Shown in pieces: positions 15,613 to 24,779 of a stretch of DNA of 41,867 nucleotides. Numbering within the stretch: position 1 is the first letter of the stretch; every line of letters starts with the position of its first letter. The stretch is taken from positions 1 through 41,867 of the forward strand of contig JAAYNV010000023.1 in NCBI GenBank assembly GCA_012520645.1. Reading direction: 5' to 3'. Below the pieces are notes generated by a model. The model had not been told where the DNA came from. It made no database searches and was given only the letters and a program-made list of their open reading frames with translations. The position numbers and the translations under genes were made by a program. The stretch comes from Clostridiales bacterium. GTDB taxonomy: Bacteria > Bacillota > Clostridia > Lachnospirales > Lachnospiraceae.

Positions 15613-15679
15613 ACTTTTGAATTGCGGTGAAAGAGCACCGGAGTAGGAACATATTAAGAAAGGTACAGGGTGACAAACA

Positions 15680-16384
15680 ATGAAGAAACTGGATTTACTT
15701 TATGAAGGAAAGGCTAAGAAGGTCTATACAACAGAGGATCCGGATGTCCTGATCGTGGATTATAAGGATGATGCGACAGCATTTAACGGATTAAAGAAGG
15801 GCACCATCGTTGGAAAGGGTGTTGTCAACAACCGTATGACAAACCATGTGTTCAAGCTTCTGGAAAAGGAAGGTGTACCGACCCATCTGGTAGAAGAGTT
15901 AAGTGACAGAGAGACGGCTGTAAAGAAAGTGGAAATTGTACCGCTTGAGGTTATTATCCGTAACGTGGCAGCAGGAAGCTTCTCCAAGAGACTTGGTGTA
16001 CCGGAAGGAACCGACTTTAAAGAGCCGACAATCGAATTCAGTTATAAGAACGACGAATTGGGTGATCCCCTGATCAACAGTTATTTTGCGGTTGCACTTG
16101 GTCTTGCTACATGGGAAGAAATCGAGACGATCAAAAAATATGCGTTTAAAGTAAATGAAGTATTAAAGGCATACTTCTTACAGGCAGGTATCAAGCTGAT
16201 CGATTTCAAGATCGAGTTTGGTCGTTATCACGGAGAAATCATCCTTGCAGATGAGACCAGTCCGGATACCTGCAGACTGTGGGATGTCAATACCAATGAA
16301 AAACTGGATAAGGATCGTTTCCGCAGGGATTTAGGAAACGTAGAAGAGGCTTATAACGAAGTATTTAAACGTCTTGGACTGTAA
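15680..16384 (+). CDS. purC: Phosphoribosylaminoimidazole-succinocarboxamide synthase
   Basis: A 234-residue SAICAR synthetase, which joins aspartate to CAIR in de novo purine synthesis using ATP in the cytoplasm. Visible family marks are the N-terminal [13 protein letters not shown], the glycine/asparagine stretch [26 protein letters not shown], and the aspartate-rich site [14 protein letters not shown]. Length is typical of the bacterial single-domain enzyme. A GGGTGA box lies 7 bases before ATG. It leads a purC-purF-purB gene run, with purF beginning 32 bases later. Confidence 0.97.
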   Translation: MKKLDLLYEGKAKKVYTTEDPDVLIVDYKDDATAFNGLKKGTIVGKGVVNNRMTNHVFKLLEKEGVPTHLVEELSDRETAVKKVEIVPLEVIIRNVAAGSFSKRLGVPEGTDFKEPTIEFSYKNDELGDPLINSYFAVALGLATWEEIETIKKYAFKVNEVLKAYFLQAGIKLIDFKIEFGRYHGEIILADETSPDTCRLWDVNTNEKLDKDRFRRDLGNVEEAYNEVFKRLGL

Positions 16385-16416
16385 TGGCTGATCTGATTTG
16401 ACAGCAGGAGGAGCAG

Positions 16417-17865
16417 ATGACAGATAAGATTTATGTGCAGACCGAAGACCAGGACAAATTGAAGGAAGAATGCGGAGTTTTCGGTATCTATGATTTTGAC
16501 GGAGGCAATGTGGCATCCACGATCTATTACGGATTGTTCGCACTGCAGCACCGGGGGCAGGAAAGCTGCGGTATCGCAGTCAGTGATACAAACGGACCGA
16601 AAGGGAAAGTTTTAAGTGCCAAAGACATGGGGCTTTTGAATGAAGCATTCACACCGGAGATATTGGAAAAGTTAAAGGGTGATATCGGAGTGGGACATGT
16701 CCGTTATTCAACGGCAGGAAGTTCTACCAGAGAGAATGCACAGCCCTTAGTATTAAACTATGTGAAAGGAACCTTGGGTCTTGCACATAATGGCAATCTC
16801 ATTAATGCACCGGAGTTAAGAAGAGAACTGGAATATACCGGAGCCATCTTTCAGACGACCATTGACTCGGAGGTCATTGCTTATCATATTGCAAGGGAAC
16901 GTCTGAATTCTGCGACAGTCGAGGAAGCGGTAAGGCGAGCTATGAAGAAGATCAAGGGAGCGTATTCCCTGATTGTCATGTCGCCGCGCAAACTGATCGG
17001 AGCACGTGACCCCTTTGGGTTTAAACCGCTCTGTATCGGTAAGAGAGATAATACTTATATACTTGCTTCGGAAACCTGCGCGCTGGATACCGTCGGTGCG
17101 GAGTTTGTCCGGGATGTCCTGCCCGGTGAGATCGTAACGATTTCCCCGGAGAAGGGAATTGAATCCGATACGAGTATGTGTCTGCCAAAATCCGAAGAAG
17201 CAAGATGTATTTTCGAGTATATTTATTTTGCAAGACCGGACAGTTATATTGACGGTATCAGTGTTTACAATGCCAGAATGCTGGCGGGAAAATTCCTTGC
17301 TATGGATTCCCCGGTGGATGCGGATATCGTAGTCGGCGTACCGGAGTCCGGTAACGTGGCGGCATTGGGCTATTCTTTGGCATCCGGTATTCCGTACGGC
17401 ACTGCTTTTGTAAAGAATGCCTATGTGGGGCGTACCTTTATCAAGCCGAAGCAGAAAAGCCGTGAAAGCAGTGTACAGGTCAAATTGAATGCCTTGAAAG
17501 AGGCGGTTGCCGGTAAGCGGGTCATTATGATCGATGATTCCATTGTCCGTGGCACGACCTCAGACCGCATTGTGCATATGCTGCGGGAAGCGGGAGCAAA
17601 GGAAGTACATATGAGAGTCAGTTCGCCGCCGTTTTTATGGCCGTGCTATTTTGGCACGGATGTTCCGGCAAGAGACCAGCTGATTGCCTATAATCGTTCC
17701 GTGGATGAGATCAGACAGATCATCGGTGCGGATTCCCTCGGTTATCTGCGCATAGAACGATTGGAGGAAATGGTAGGACATCTGGGGATCTGTAAAGGCT
17801 GCTTTACCGGGCGGTATCCTTTAGATCCGCCCAAAGAGGATATCAGAGGAGATTTTGATAAATAA
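16417..17865 (+). CDS. purF: Amidophosphoribosyltransferase
   Basis: A 482-residue PurF, the committed step of purine synthesis (PRPP + glutamine to phosphoribosylamine). The glutaminase nucleophile is Cys19 in EECGVFGIYD, preceded by an 18-residue propeptide that must be removed, as in Bacillus-type enzymes. HRGQESCGIAV and GHVRYSTAGSS form the glutaminase site; VIMIDDSIVRGTTS is the PRPP-binding loop. Cysteines in EARCIFEY, WPCYFG and ICKGCF match the ligands of the [4Fe-4S] cluster found in the oxygen-sensitive class. Ribosome binding site AGGAGGAG lies close before ATG. Confidence 0.97.
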   Translation: MTDKIYVQTEDQDKLKEECGVFGIYDFDGGNVASTIYYGLFALQHRGQESCGIAVSDTNGPKGKVLSAKDMGLLNEAFTPEILEKLKGDIGVGHVRYSTAGSSTRENAQPLVLNYVKGTLGLAHNGNLINAPELRRELEYTGAIFQTTIDSEVIAYHIARERLNSATVEEAVRRAMKKIKGAYSLIVMSPRKLIGARDPFGFKPLCIGKRDNTYILASETCALDTVGAEFVRDVLPGEIVTISPEKGIESDTSMCLPKSEEARCIFEYIYFARPDSYIDGISVYNARMLAGKFLAMDSPVDADIVVGVPESGNVAALGYSLASGIPYGTAFVKNAYVGRTFIKPKQKSRESSVQVKLNALKEAVAGKRVIMIDDSIVRGTTSDRIVHMLREAGAKEVHMRVSSPPFLWPCYFGTDVPARDQLIAYNRSVDEIRQIIGADSLGYLRIERLEEMVGHLGICKGCFTGRYPLDPPKEDIRGDFDK

Positions 17866-17885
17866 CAGAACAGAAAGGAAATGAG

Positions 17886-19337
17886 ATGAGTACAGACAGA
17901 TACGTTAGCCCCTTATCAGAGCGCTATGCAAGTAAGGAGATGCAGTATATTTTTTCACCGGATATGAAATTCCGTACCTGGAGAAAGTTATGGATCGCGC
18001 TGGCAGAGACCGAAATGGAATTAGGACTTTCCCAGAATGGTAAACCGGTCATTACGAAAGAGCAGATTGATGAATTAAAGGCACATGCGGAGGACATCAA
18101 TTATGACGTAGCAAAGGCACGTGAAAAAGAAGTGCGTCATGATGTTATGAGCCATGTTTACGCCTACGGAAAGCAGTGCCCGAAGGCGGCCGGTATCATC
18201 CATCTGGGCGCTACAAGCTGTTATGTCGGTGACAACACAGATATTATTGTCATGACGGAAGGCTTGAAGTTAGTTAAGAAAAAGTTAGTCAATGTCATGA
18301 AGGAGCTGGCAGATTTTGCAGATAAATACAAGGCGCAGCCGACTCTGGCATTCACGCATTTCCAGCCGGCGCAGCCGACTACGGTCGGAAAAAGAGCAAC
18401 ACTCTGGCTGCAGGAGTTTTGTCTGGACTTAGAGGATCTGGAGCACGTGCTGGGCAGTATGAAGCTGCTTGGCTCAAAAGGTACGACCGGTACACAGGCA
18501 TCCTTCTTAGAGCTGTTTGACGGAGATCAGGAGACCATCGACAAGATTGACCCGATGATTGCGAAGAAAATGGGCTTTACACAGTGCTATCCGGTATCCG
18601 GTCAGACCTATTCCCGCAAGGTGGATACGAGAGTGGCAAACGTACTGGCAGGTATTGCTGCAAGTGCGCACAAGATGTCCAATGATATTCGTCTGTTACA
18701 GCATTTAAAGGAAGTGGAAGAACCGTTTGAAAAGAGCCAGATTGGTTCCTCCGCCATGGCATATAAGAGAAATCCGATGCGCAGTGAGCGTATTGCATCT
18801 CTTTCCCGTTATGTAATGATAGATGCCCTGAATCCGGCAATTACCTCTGCAACCCAGTGGTTTGAGCGTACGCTGGATGATTCTGCCAACAAGCGTCTGT
18901 CTATTCCGGAAGGCTTTCTGGCAATCGACGGTATTCTTGATCTGTGCTTAAATGTGGTGGATGGTCTGGTCGTATATCCGAAGGTCATTGAGAAGCGTCT
19001 GCGCAGTGAACTTCCGTTTATGGCAACGGAAAATATTATGATGGATGCTGTCAAGATGGGAGGAAACCGTCAGGAACTGCATGAACGTATCCGTGAACTT
19101 TCTATGGAAGCAGGAAAGAATGTCAAGGTGGAAGGAAAAGAGAACAATCTGCTTGAGCTGATTGCAGCGGACCCGGCGTTTAATATGTCCTTAGAGGATC
19201 TTCAGAAGACGATGGATCCTGCCAGATATGTAGGACGTTCGAAAGAGCAGGTGGAGGCTTTCTTAGCCAATGTCATCCGACCTGTTTTGGAAGAGAACAA
19301 AGATCTGCTGGGCGTAAAGGCAGAAATCAATGTATAA
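17886..19337 (+). CDS. purB: Adenylosuccinate lyase
   Basis: A 483-residue lyase acting twice in purine synthesis (SAICAR to AICAR and adenylosuccinate to AMP, releasing fumarate). The fumarase/aspartase superfamily signature is clear: GSSAMAYKRNPMRSE on the flexible catalytic loop, with HLGATSCYVGDNTD and THFQPAQPTTVGKR upstream. Length and sequence resemble the longer eukaryote-like PurB type found in many Clostridia. It follows purF by 20 bases, with AGAAAGGAAATGAG before the start. Last gene before the purA promoter and leader. Confidence 0.97.
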   Translation: MSTDRYVSPLSERYASKEMQYIFSPDMKFRTWRKLWIALAETEMELGLSQNGKPVITKEQIDELKAHAEDINYDVAKAREKEVRHDVMSHVYAYGKQCPKAAGIIHLGATSCYVGDNTDIIVMTEGLKLVKKKLVNVMKELADFADKYKAQPTLAFTHFQPAQPTTVGKRATLWLQEFCLDLEDLEHVLGSMKLLGSKGTTGTQASFLELFDGDQETIDKIDPMIAKKMGFTQCYPVSGQTYSRKVDTRVANVLAGIAASAHKMSNDIRLLQHLKEVEEPFEKSQIGSSAMAYKRNPMRSERIASLSRYVMIDALNPAITSATQWFERTLDDSANKRLSIPEGFLAIDGILDLCLNVVDGLVVYPKVIEKRLRSELPFMATENIMMDAVKMGGNRQELHERIRELSMEAGKNVKVEGKENNLLELIAADPAFNMSLEDLQKTMDPARYVGRSKEQVEAFLANVIRPVLEENKDLLGVKAEINV

Positions 19338-19350
19338 TTTCTACTTATGT

Positions 19351-19455
19351 CAAGTATAATATTTATTGATTTTACTTATGAGAGATTATCGTGTATAATC
19401 ATAAAGTAAAAGACAGGATAAGGACGGGTTTTTTACACCCGTCCTTTTATACTTG
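19351..19455 (+). promoter_or_regulatory. purA promoter and leader with attenuator-like hairpin
   Basis: A perfect TATAAT (19394-19399) lies in the purB-purA gap with only a weak -35 (TTACTT-like). About 14 bases after the expected start comes a strong hairpin (19420-19446). CAAGTATAA (19351-19359) is exactly complementary to TTATACTTG (19447-19455) across it. The hairpin can therefore be read either as the purC-F-B terminator or as a leader attenuator of purA; long transcripts from purB could form the outer pairing, and short ones from the internal promoter could not. Confidence 0.45.
19420..19448 (+). terminator. Intrinsic terminator or attenuator before purA
   Basis: A 10-bp stem (AAGGACGGGT with ACCCGTCCTT), 7-base T-rich loop, and a short T run after it. 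It lies 26 bases before the purA start codon. Confidence 0.75.
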
Positions 19456-19473
19456 AAAGGAGCAATATACGAT

Positions 19474-20766
19474 ATGGTAAAAGCAGTAGTAGGAGCAAAC
19501 TGGGGAGACGAAGGAAAGGGCAAGATTACGGATATGCTTGCAAAGGAAGCGGATATTATCGTACGTTTTCAGGGCGGTGCCAATGCCGGACATACGATCG
19601 TGAATAATTACGGAAAATTCGCTCTTCATACATTGCCGTCCGGTGTATTTTATGGACATACGACAAGCGTAATCGGAAATGGAGTGGCATTAAATATTCC
19701 GGTCCTTTTCAATGAGATTAAATCCATTACAGACAGAAATGTGCCGATGCCGAAGATTCTGGTATCCGACCGTGCACAGATGGTAATGCCATATCATATT
19801 TTATTTGATCAGTATGAGGAAGAGAGACTGGGCGGTAAGTCCTTTGGTTCCACGAAGTCCGGTATCGCACCGTTTTACTCTGACAAATATGCCAAGATCG
19901 GTTTTCAGGTCAGCGAACTGTTTGATGAAGAACTGTTAAAGGAAAAGACCGTAAGAATCTGTGAAATGAAAAATGTTCTGTTAGAGCATCTTTATCACAA
20001 GCCGCTTCTGAATCCGGATGAACTGTTGGAAACACTGCATGAATACCGGAAAATGGTGGAACCCTATGTATGTGATGTGTCCCTGTTTTTAGATCAGGCA
20101 ATCAAAGACGGCAAAACTATTTTATTAGAGGGACAGCTTGGAACCTTAAAGGATCCGGATCATGGTATTTATCCGATGGTTACCTCATCCTCCACTCTGG
20201 CATCCTACGGTGCAATCGGTGCAGGTATTCCGCCTTATGAGATCAAGCAGGTTATAACGGTATGTAAGGCTTATTCCTCTGCAGTAGGAGCGGGCGCATT
20301 TGTATCTGAAATCTTTGGAGATGAAGCACAGGAACTGCGTGTACGTGGCGGTGACGGCGGTGAGTTCGGTGCTACGACAGGAAGACCCAGACGAATGGGC
20401 TGGTTTGACTGTGTGGCTTCGAAATATGGCTGCCGTATGCAGGGTACAACGGATGTCGCTTTTACGGTTCTGGATGTACTGGGCTATCTGGATGAGATTC
20501 CGGTCTGCACAGGCTACGAGATTGACGGTAAAGTTACGACAGACTTCCCGGTAACGCATCTTTTGGAGAAGGCAAAGCCGGTTCTGACGACGCTTCCGGG
20601 GTGGAAATGTGATATCCGCGGCATCAAAAACTATGAGGATCTTCCCGAGAACTGCTGCAAATATGTGGAGTTTATTGAGGAACAGATCGGATATCCGATC
20701 ACGATGGTCAGCAACGGACCGGGCAGAGATGATATCATTTACAGAAAGAGCCCGCTACAAAAATAA
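19474..20766 (+). CDS. purA: Adenylosuccinate synthetase
   Basis: A 430-residue PurA, which joins aspartate to IMP using GTP, the first step to AMP. The P-loop-like GANWGDEGKGK is at the N-terminus, followed by RFQGGANAGHTIV, the switch region KFALHTLPSGV, and the C-terminal GTP-binding TGRPRRMGWFDC and SNGPGRDD elements. ATG 19474 is the start because AAAGGAG lies about 11 bases upstream and the N-terminus MVKAVVGANWGDEGKGK matches the family; a TTG seven codons upstream is unlikely. It has its own promoter and leader, separate from purC-F-B. Confidence 0.97.
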   Translation: MVKAVVGANWGDEGKGKITDMLAKEADIIVRFQGGANAGHTIVNNYGKFALHTLPSGVFYGHTTSVIGNGVALNIPVLFNEIKSITDRNVPMPKILVSDRAQMVMPYHILFDQYEEERLGGKSFGSTKSGIAPFYSDKYAKIGFQVSELFDEELLKEKTVRICEMKNVLLEHLYHKPLLNPDELLETLHEYRKMVEPYVCDVSLFLDQAIKDGKTILLEGQLGTLKDPDHGIYPMVTSSSTLASYGAIGAGIPPYEIKQVITVCKAYSSAVGAGAFVSEIFGDEAQELRVRGGDGGEFGATTGRPRRMGWFDCVASKYGCRMQGTTDVAFTVLDVLGYLDEIPVCTGYEIDGKVTTDFPVTHLLEKAKPVLTTLPGWKCDIRGIKNYEDLPENCCKYVEFIEEQIGYPITMVSNGPGRDDIIYRKSPLQK

Positions 20767-20777
20767 GAAGGCTTTCT

Positions 20778-21638
20778 ATGGACAGACAAAAGGTAATTTC
20801 TACGGTAAAACAATATGGAATTCTGACCTTTGCCACACTTGTGATGGTAATCGGGGTCTATGTTTTCAAGTTCCCGAATCATTTTTCCTTTGGAGGGGTG
20901 ACCGGTATTGCGGTCATCCTGAGTGCTGTCTTTTCCCTGTCGCCCAGTGCGTATACTTTTATTATCAATATGGCGCTGCTTCTGGTCGGGTTTGTATTTC
21001 TGGGTAAGAGTTTCGGCATCAAGACTGTCTATGTGAGTGTCCTCACTTCGGTGGGACTTGGCATGATGGAATGGCTGTTTCCGATGAGCCAGCCGTTAAC
21101 AGGGGAGCCGGTATTAGAGCTGATTTTCGCGATTGTCCTTCCGGCATTCAGTTCGGCAATCCTGTTTGATCTGGAAGCATCGGGCGGCGGAACAGACATT
21201 ATTGCAATGATACTGAAAAAATATACAAGCGTGAATATCGGAACGGCGCTTTTGATCGTGGACCTGGGGATCGTACTGGCTGCCTGTTTTGTATTCGATG
21301 CGCAGACTGGTCTGTTTTCCCTATGTGGACTGATGGCAAAATCACTTGTGATAGACGGCGTGATCGAAAATATTAACTTAAGCAAATATTTTACGATCAT
21401 CTGCGACAATCCGGAACCGATCTGTGATTTTATCACTCACGAGCTGAAACGCAGTGCAACCGTGTATAAGGCACAGGGGGCTTTTTCTCATAAGGAAAAG
21501 ACGATCATTCTTACTGTGATGAAAAGAAGTCAGGCAGTCCGTCTCAGAAACTATGTGAAACGGACTCAGCCGTTGTCGTTCATTATGATTACGAACAGCA
21601 GTGAGATCATTGGAAAGGGCTTTCGGGGGTTTAACTAA
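20778..21638 (+). CDS. YitT family membrane protein (DUF161/DUF2179)
   Basis: A 286-residue protein with about five to six membrane helices in the first 200 residues. It has the family hallmarks HFSFGGVTGIAVILS and LEASGGGTDIIAMIL (two DUF161 repeats), then a soluble C-terminal DUF2179 domain (about 205-286, YKAQGAFSHKEKTIILTVMKRSQ). Members are widespread in Firmicutes without an agreed transport substrate. It starts 12 bases after purA and shares its last base with the start of the LysR gene, so the three downstream genes look co-transcribed. Confidence 0.88.
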   Translation: MDRQKVISTVKQYGILTFATLVMVIGVYVFKFPNHFSFGGVTGIAVILSAVFSLSPSAYTFIINMALLLVGFVFLGKSFGIKTVYVSVLTSVGLGMMEWLFPMSQPLTGEPVLELIFAIVLPAFSSAILFDLEASGGGTDIIAMILKKYTSVNIGTALLIVDLGIVLAACFVFDAQTGLFSLCGLMAKSLVIDGVIENINLSKYFTIICDNPEPICDFITHELKRSATVYKAQGAFSHKEKTIILTVMKRSQAVRLRNYVKRTQPLSFIMITNSSEIIGKGFRGFN

Positions 21639-22531
21639 TGGCAGTCAATCTGGAGTATTACAGAGTATTCTATTATGTGGCGAAATGCGGCGGGTTAACC
21701 GGGGCCGCAAAAGAGCTGGCGATTTCCCAGCCGGCGGTCAGTCAGTCTGTCAAGCAGTTAGAAAGACTGCTTGGGGTGAGTCTTTTTACACGGCGTGCCA
21801 AAGGCGTGGAACTGACCAAGGAAGGCGAACTGCTGTTAGCATATGTATCGAAGGGATATGAGCAGATAAGATTGGGAGAGCAGAGACTTAGGCAGATGCA
21901 GAACATGGAGCTTGGAGAGATTCGCATTGGAGCAAGCGATATGACGTTACAATTCTATCTGCTTCCTTTCCTGGAGAGATTTCATGAGAAATACCCGGGG
22001 ATCAAGGTCATGGTTTCCAATGCGCCGACACCGGAAACCTTAAGCCGTCTGCGGGACGGACAGATTGATTTTGGTGTGGTCAGCACACCGTTTGAGGCGG
22101 GTGAGGAGCTGGAAGAGACTGCGGTGCGGGAAATTGAAGATATTTTTGTGGCCGGCAGACGCTTTATCCAGTATAAAAATCGTATGTTAGACCTTGCGGA
22201 GTTAGAAAAGCTTCCAATCATATCCCTGGAGCGGGAGACAAGTACACGCCGGTATATGGACGAGTTTCTTGCCGGGCACGGAGTGACGCTGTACCCGGAA
22301 TTTGAACTGGCAACCAGTGATATGATCGTGCAATTTTCCTTAAGAAGTCTGGGAGTGGGAAGTATTGTACGGGACTTTGCACAGGACTATATTGATTCGG
22401 GCAGGCTGTTTGAACTCCGTTTTAATCAGATCATACCAAAGCGGAGATTCTGTGTGGTAACGGAAAAGAAGAATCCGAAACCTGCGGCAGCGAGGGAACT
22501 TTTATCCATGATTTACCAGACGATAGAATAG
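21638..22531 (+). CDS. LysR-family transcriptional regulator
   Basis: A 297-residue LysR protein. The N-terminal winged helix is textbook (EYYRVFYYVAKCGGLTGAAK, then LAISQPAVSQSVKQLERLLG and FTRRAKGVELTKEG), followed by a type 2 periplasmic-binding-like effector domain (from about residue 90, GEIRIGASDMTLQFYLLPFL). It is in the same orientation as its neighbours rather than divergent, and its start overlaps the stop of the YitT gene by one base. The regulated genes and effector are not apparent. Confidence 0.95.
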   Translation: MAVNLEYYRVFYYVAKCGGLTGAAKELAISQPAVSQSVKQLERLLGVSLFTRRAKGVELTKEGELLLAYVSKGYEQIRLGEQRLRQMQNMELGEIRIGASDMTLQFYLLPFLERFHEKYPGIKVMVSNAPTPETLSRLRDGQIDFGVVSTPFEAGEELEETAVREIEDIFVAGRRFIQYKNRMLDLAELEKLPIISLERETSTRRYMDEFLAGHGVTLYPEFELATSDMIVQFSLRSLGVGSIVRDFAQDYIDSGRLFELRFNQIIPKRRFCVVTEKKNPKPAAARELLSMIYQTIE

Positions 22532-22538
22532 GAAAGGC

Positions 22539-23150
22539 ATGAATTATAAAATGATTAAAACAGTTATTTTTGATATCGGTAATGTGTTGGTGGACTATAG
22601 CTGGCGGGAATTTTTTGATCAATTCAAGCTGCCGCCGGATATTTACGAACGTCTTACCAGAGCAACGGTTTTGAATGAAGACTGGAATGAGTTTGACCGT
22701 GGTGTACTTACGACGAGGCAGGTACTTGATCTTTTAAAAGAAAACGATCCACAGATCGGTGATGTGATCGACAGGGTCTTTGAAAATGCCAATGGACTGG
22801 TAACCCGCAGGGATTATGCGATTCCCTGGATCAAGGAACTGCAGGCAAAGGGCTGTCGGGTTCTGGTGCTTTCCAATTTTTCAGAAAAGGCACTGCAGGA
22901 CTGTGCGGATGCCATGGACTTTCTTGCGTATGTAGACGGCGGGATTTTATCCTATCGGGAAAAGGTCATAAAGCCCATGCCGGAAATCTATGAACGGTTG
23001 ATTGCGCAGAATGATCTGATACCGCAGGAGTGTGTATTTCTGGATGATCTGCAGCAGAATCTGGACGGTGCTGCTGCTTTTGGAATTCATACTATTTTAT
23101 TCAGGACAAAGGAACAGGCAGAAGAAGAACTGAGAAAGCTGGGGGTATAA
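22539..23150 (+). CDS. HAD superfamily hydrolase
   Basis: A 203-residue phosphatase-like HAD protein. Motif I is VIFDIGNVLVD, with the nucleophile Asp12 followed by Gly at the +2 position, as in many HAD enzymes of the epoxide-hydrolase-like/YihX-like group. Motif II is VLVLSNFS, motif III lysine is in REKVIKPMPEIY, and motif IV is VFLDDLQQNL. An alpha-helical cap lies between residues ~16 and 85. Substrate unknown; such proteins often act on sugar phosphates. It starts 7 bases after the LysR gene (AGGAAAGG just before ATG). Confidence 0.9.
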   Translation: MNYKMIKTVIFDIGNVLVDYSWREFFDQFKLPPDIYERLTRATVLNEDWNEFDRGVLTTRQVLDLLKENDPQIGDVIDRVFENANGLVTRRDYAIPWIKELQAKGCRVLVLSNFSEKALQDCADAMDFLAYVDGGILSYREKVIKPMPEIYERLIAQNDLIPQECVFLDDLQQNLDGAAAFGIHTILFRTKEQAEEELRKLGV

Positions 23151-23234
23151 AATACCTCTGGCTTTTGGATTTGTACAATTTAAACAAATACAATTAAGAT
23201 AAAATGTCAAAATAAACAAAATAAACGAAGGGTA

Positions 23235-23263
23235 TTGACTTTGTTTAAGATAATTGTTACAAT
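23235..23263 (+). promoter_or_regulatory. Promoter of the GlcNAc PTS locus
   Basis: TTGACT (23235-23240), a 17-base spacer and TACAAT (23258-23263) form a strong sigma-A type promoter, about 45 bases before the RAT site and terminator that control read-through. Confidence 0.75.
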
Positions 23264-23308
23264 AAGAACAACTTAAAAAAGTAGTTAAGTAACAGATGTT
23301 TAGAAACA

Positions 23309-23400
23309 GGATTGTGACTGGTAGTGCAGGCAAGACCGGATTTTATAAGTTAATCAGTAGAGTTATGGTTGATTTATAAGATTTGGTCTTTTTTATTTTC
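23309..23400 (+). promoter_or_regulatory. RAT antiterminator site overlapping an intrinsic terminator
   Basis: Positions 23309-23337 (GGATTGTGAC...GCAGGCAAGACC) match the ribonucleic antiterminator of BglG/SacT/LicT/GlcT systems. Its last six bases (23332-23337) are also the start of a terminator stem. 23332-23356 pairs with 23366-23390 over 25 uninterrupted pairs (six are G-U), with a 9-base loop and a TTTTATTTT tail. Binding of the antiterminator protein encoded just downstream would hold the RAT hairpin and prevent the terminator. The fit between site, overlap and adjacent gene is very good. Confidence 0.9.
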
Positions 23401-23427
23401 GGAGGCAGAAGGGAAAGGCTGTTTACT

Positions 23428-24288
23428 ATGAAGGTTTTAAAAGTCATTAACAATAATGTAGTGACGGTCATAGATGATAGGGGGAAGGAAGTTATCGTGA
23501 CCGGATGCGGTATCGGTTTTGGAAAGAAACCGGGGCAGTCGGTGGATGAGAGTAAAGTAGAAAAGATTTATCGGATGGAAAGTGAAGAATCACTGGAGAA
23601 GTTTAAGGAACTGCTAAAAGGACTGCCGTTAGAGCATATTCAGGTGTGCAATGAGATTATCGCATTTACCAAAGAAAGCCTGAGCATGCCGATCAATCAG
23701 AATATATATATCACGCTGACAGATCATATCAGTTTTGCGATTAACCGGTATAAAGAAGGAACGTTTTTTAAAAACGCCCTGACCAATGAAATCCAGTATT
23801 TCTATCCGGGGGAATATGCAATTGGGAAGCATGCACTTGATCTGATCGAGAAAAAGACCGGAATCCGGCTGCCGGAGGATGAGGCATCCTCCATTGCCAA
23901 TCATATCGTGAATGCGGAACTGAACTTAAAGGTTAGTGATTCTTTCCGTCTGATTACGGCGGCACAGAAAATTCTGGATATGATGCAGAAAGAGATGTGG
24001 TTTCCGGAGGAAGAAACCTATGAGAGAAGGCTGTTCCTTACGAATCTGAAGTTTCTGGTGCATCGTGTCATGTTTGGAACCAGAAAAAATGTGGAGGATC
24101 CGAAATTGTCTGATTTTATCCGTAACAATTACCGGACGGAATATGAACAGGCAGAGAAGGTCAAAGACTTTTTATGGGAGGAATACCAGTGTGAAATGCA
24201 GCCGGATGAAGTAATCTATCTGGCGCTGGATATAAAACGATTAAGAGAAAATTCAGAAAGGAAGGATGATACATATGGGATTATTTGA
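23428..24288 (+). CDS. BglG/LicT-family transcriptional antiterminator
   Basis: A 286-residue RNA-binding antiterminator. Residues 1-55 are the CAT domain (MKVLKVINNNVVTVIDDRG, ...GFGKKPGQSVD), which binds the RAT. PRD1 (~70-170) and PRD2 (~175-280) follow with the expected histidines in LTDHISFAINRY, ANHIVNAEL and LVHRVMF. PTS phosphorylation of these histidines would tie activity to sugar transport. ATG 23428 is chosen because the CAT domain begins exactly there; an upstream ATG at 23383 would add 15 unrelated residues and lies inside the terminator. It is the first gene after the RAT/terminator and should control its own transcript. It overlaps the EIIA gene by 14 bases. Confidence 0.93.
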   Translation: MKVLKVINNNVVTVIDDRGKEVIVTGCGIGFGKKPGQSVDESKVEKIYRMESEESLEKFKELLKGLPLEHIQVCNEIIAFTKESLSMPINQNIYITLTDHISFAINRYKEGTFFKNALTNEIQYFYPGEYAIGKHALDLIEKKTGIRLPEDEASSIANHIVNAELNLKVSDSFRLITAAQKILDMMQKEMWFPEEETYERRLFLTNLKFLVHRVMFGTRKNVEDPKLSDFIRNNYRTEYEQAEKVKDFLWEEYQCEMQPDEVIYLALDIKRLRENSERKDDTYGII

Positions 24289-24766
24289 TAAGCTGCTTGG
24301 AAAAAGCGGAAAGGAATTTGTGATCGGTGCTCCGGTAGAAGGAGAATGCGTGCCGATCAGCGAGGTGAGTGATCCTACCTTTGGTGAGGAAATTCTGGGA
24401 AAAGGAATTGCCATTCGTCCGGCAAACGGACTTATCAAGGCTCCGGCAGACGGTATCGTGAGCACAGTCTTTCCGACCGGGCATGCAGTCGCCATTACAA
24501 CGGAAGACGGAGTAGAGATTCTGGTACATATTGGTCTGGATACCGTATCCCTGAATGGAGAAGGCTTTACGAAGCATGTAGAGGAAGGACAGAAGGTCAA
24601 AATGGGAGATCTTTTGATTGAAGCAGATCTTGCCAGAATTGGTGAAAAATATGATACGATTACGCCGGTTGTCATCTGTAACACTTCGGATTATAAGGAA
24701 GTGAACGGTGAGACAGGAAAGCAGGTTGTACCGGGAGATGTCGTAATCCGCGTTATACCGCAGTAA
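24275..24766 (+). CDS. PTS sugar transporter EIIA, glucose/GlcNAc type
   Basis: A 163-residue EIIA-Glc-family protein. The phosphorylated histidine is in VEILVHIGLDTVSLNGEGF, and the second active-site histidine is in FPTGHAVAI, as in Crr. It passes phosphate from HPr to an EIIB domain. ATG 24275 is chosen because AAAGGAAGG lies about 9 bases upstream; ATG 24266 sits directly on that box. The start is inside the end of the antiterminator gene, so translation is coupled. Its partner is the EIICB protein encoded next, which lacks its own EIIA. Confidence 0.95.
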   Translation: MGLFDKLLGKSGKEFVIGAPVEGECVPISEVSDPTFGEEILGKGIAIRPANGLIKAPADGIVSTVFPTGHAVAITTEDGVEILVHIGLDTVSLNGEGFTKHVEEGQKVKMGDLLIEADLARIGEKYDTITPVVICNTSDYKEVNGETGKQVVPGDVVIRVIPQ

Positions 24767-24779
24767 TTGAAATGAATTT

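Noticed and set aside
15613..15679. Purine riboswitch in the purC leader
   Set aside because: Only a short 5-bp hairpin is present; the conserved three-way junction and loop sequences of purine riboswitches are not seen.
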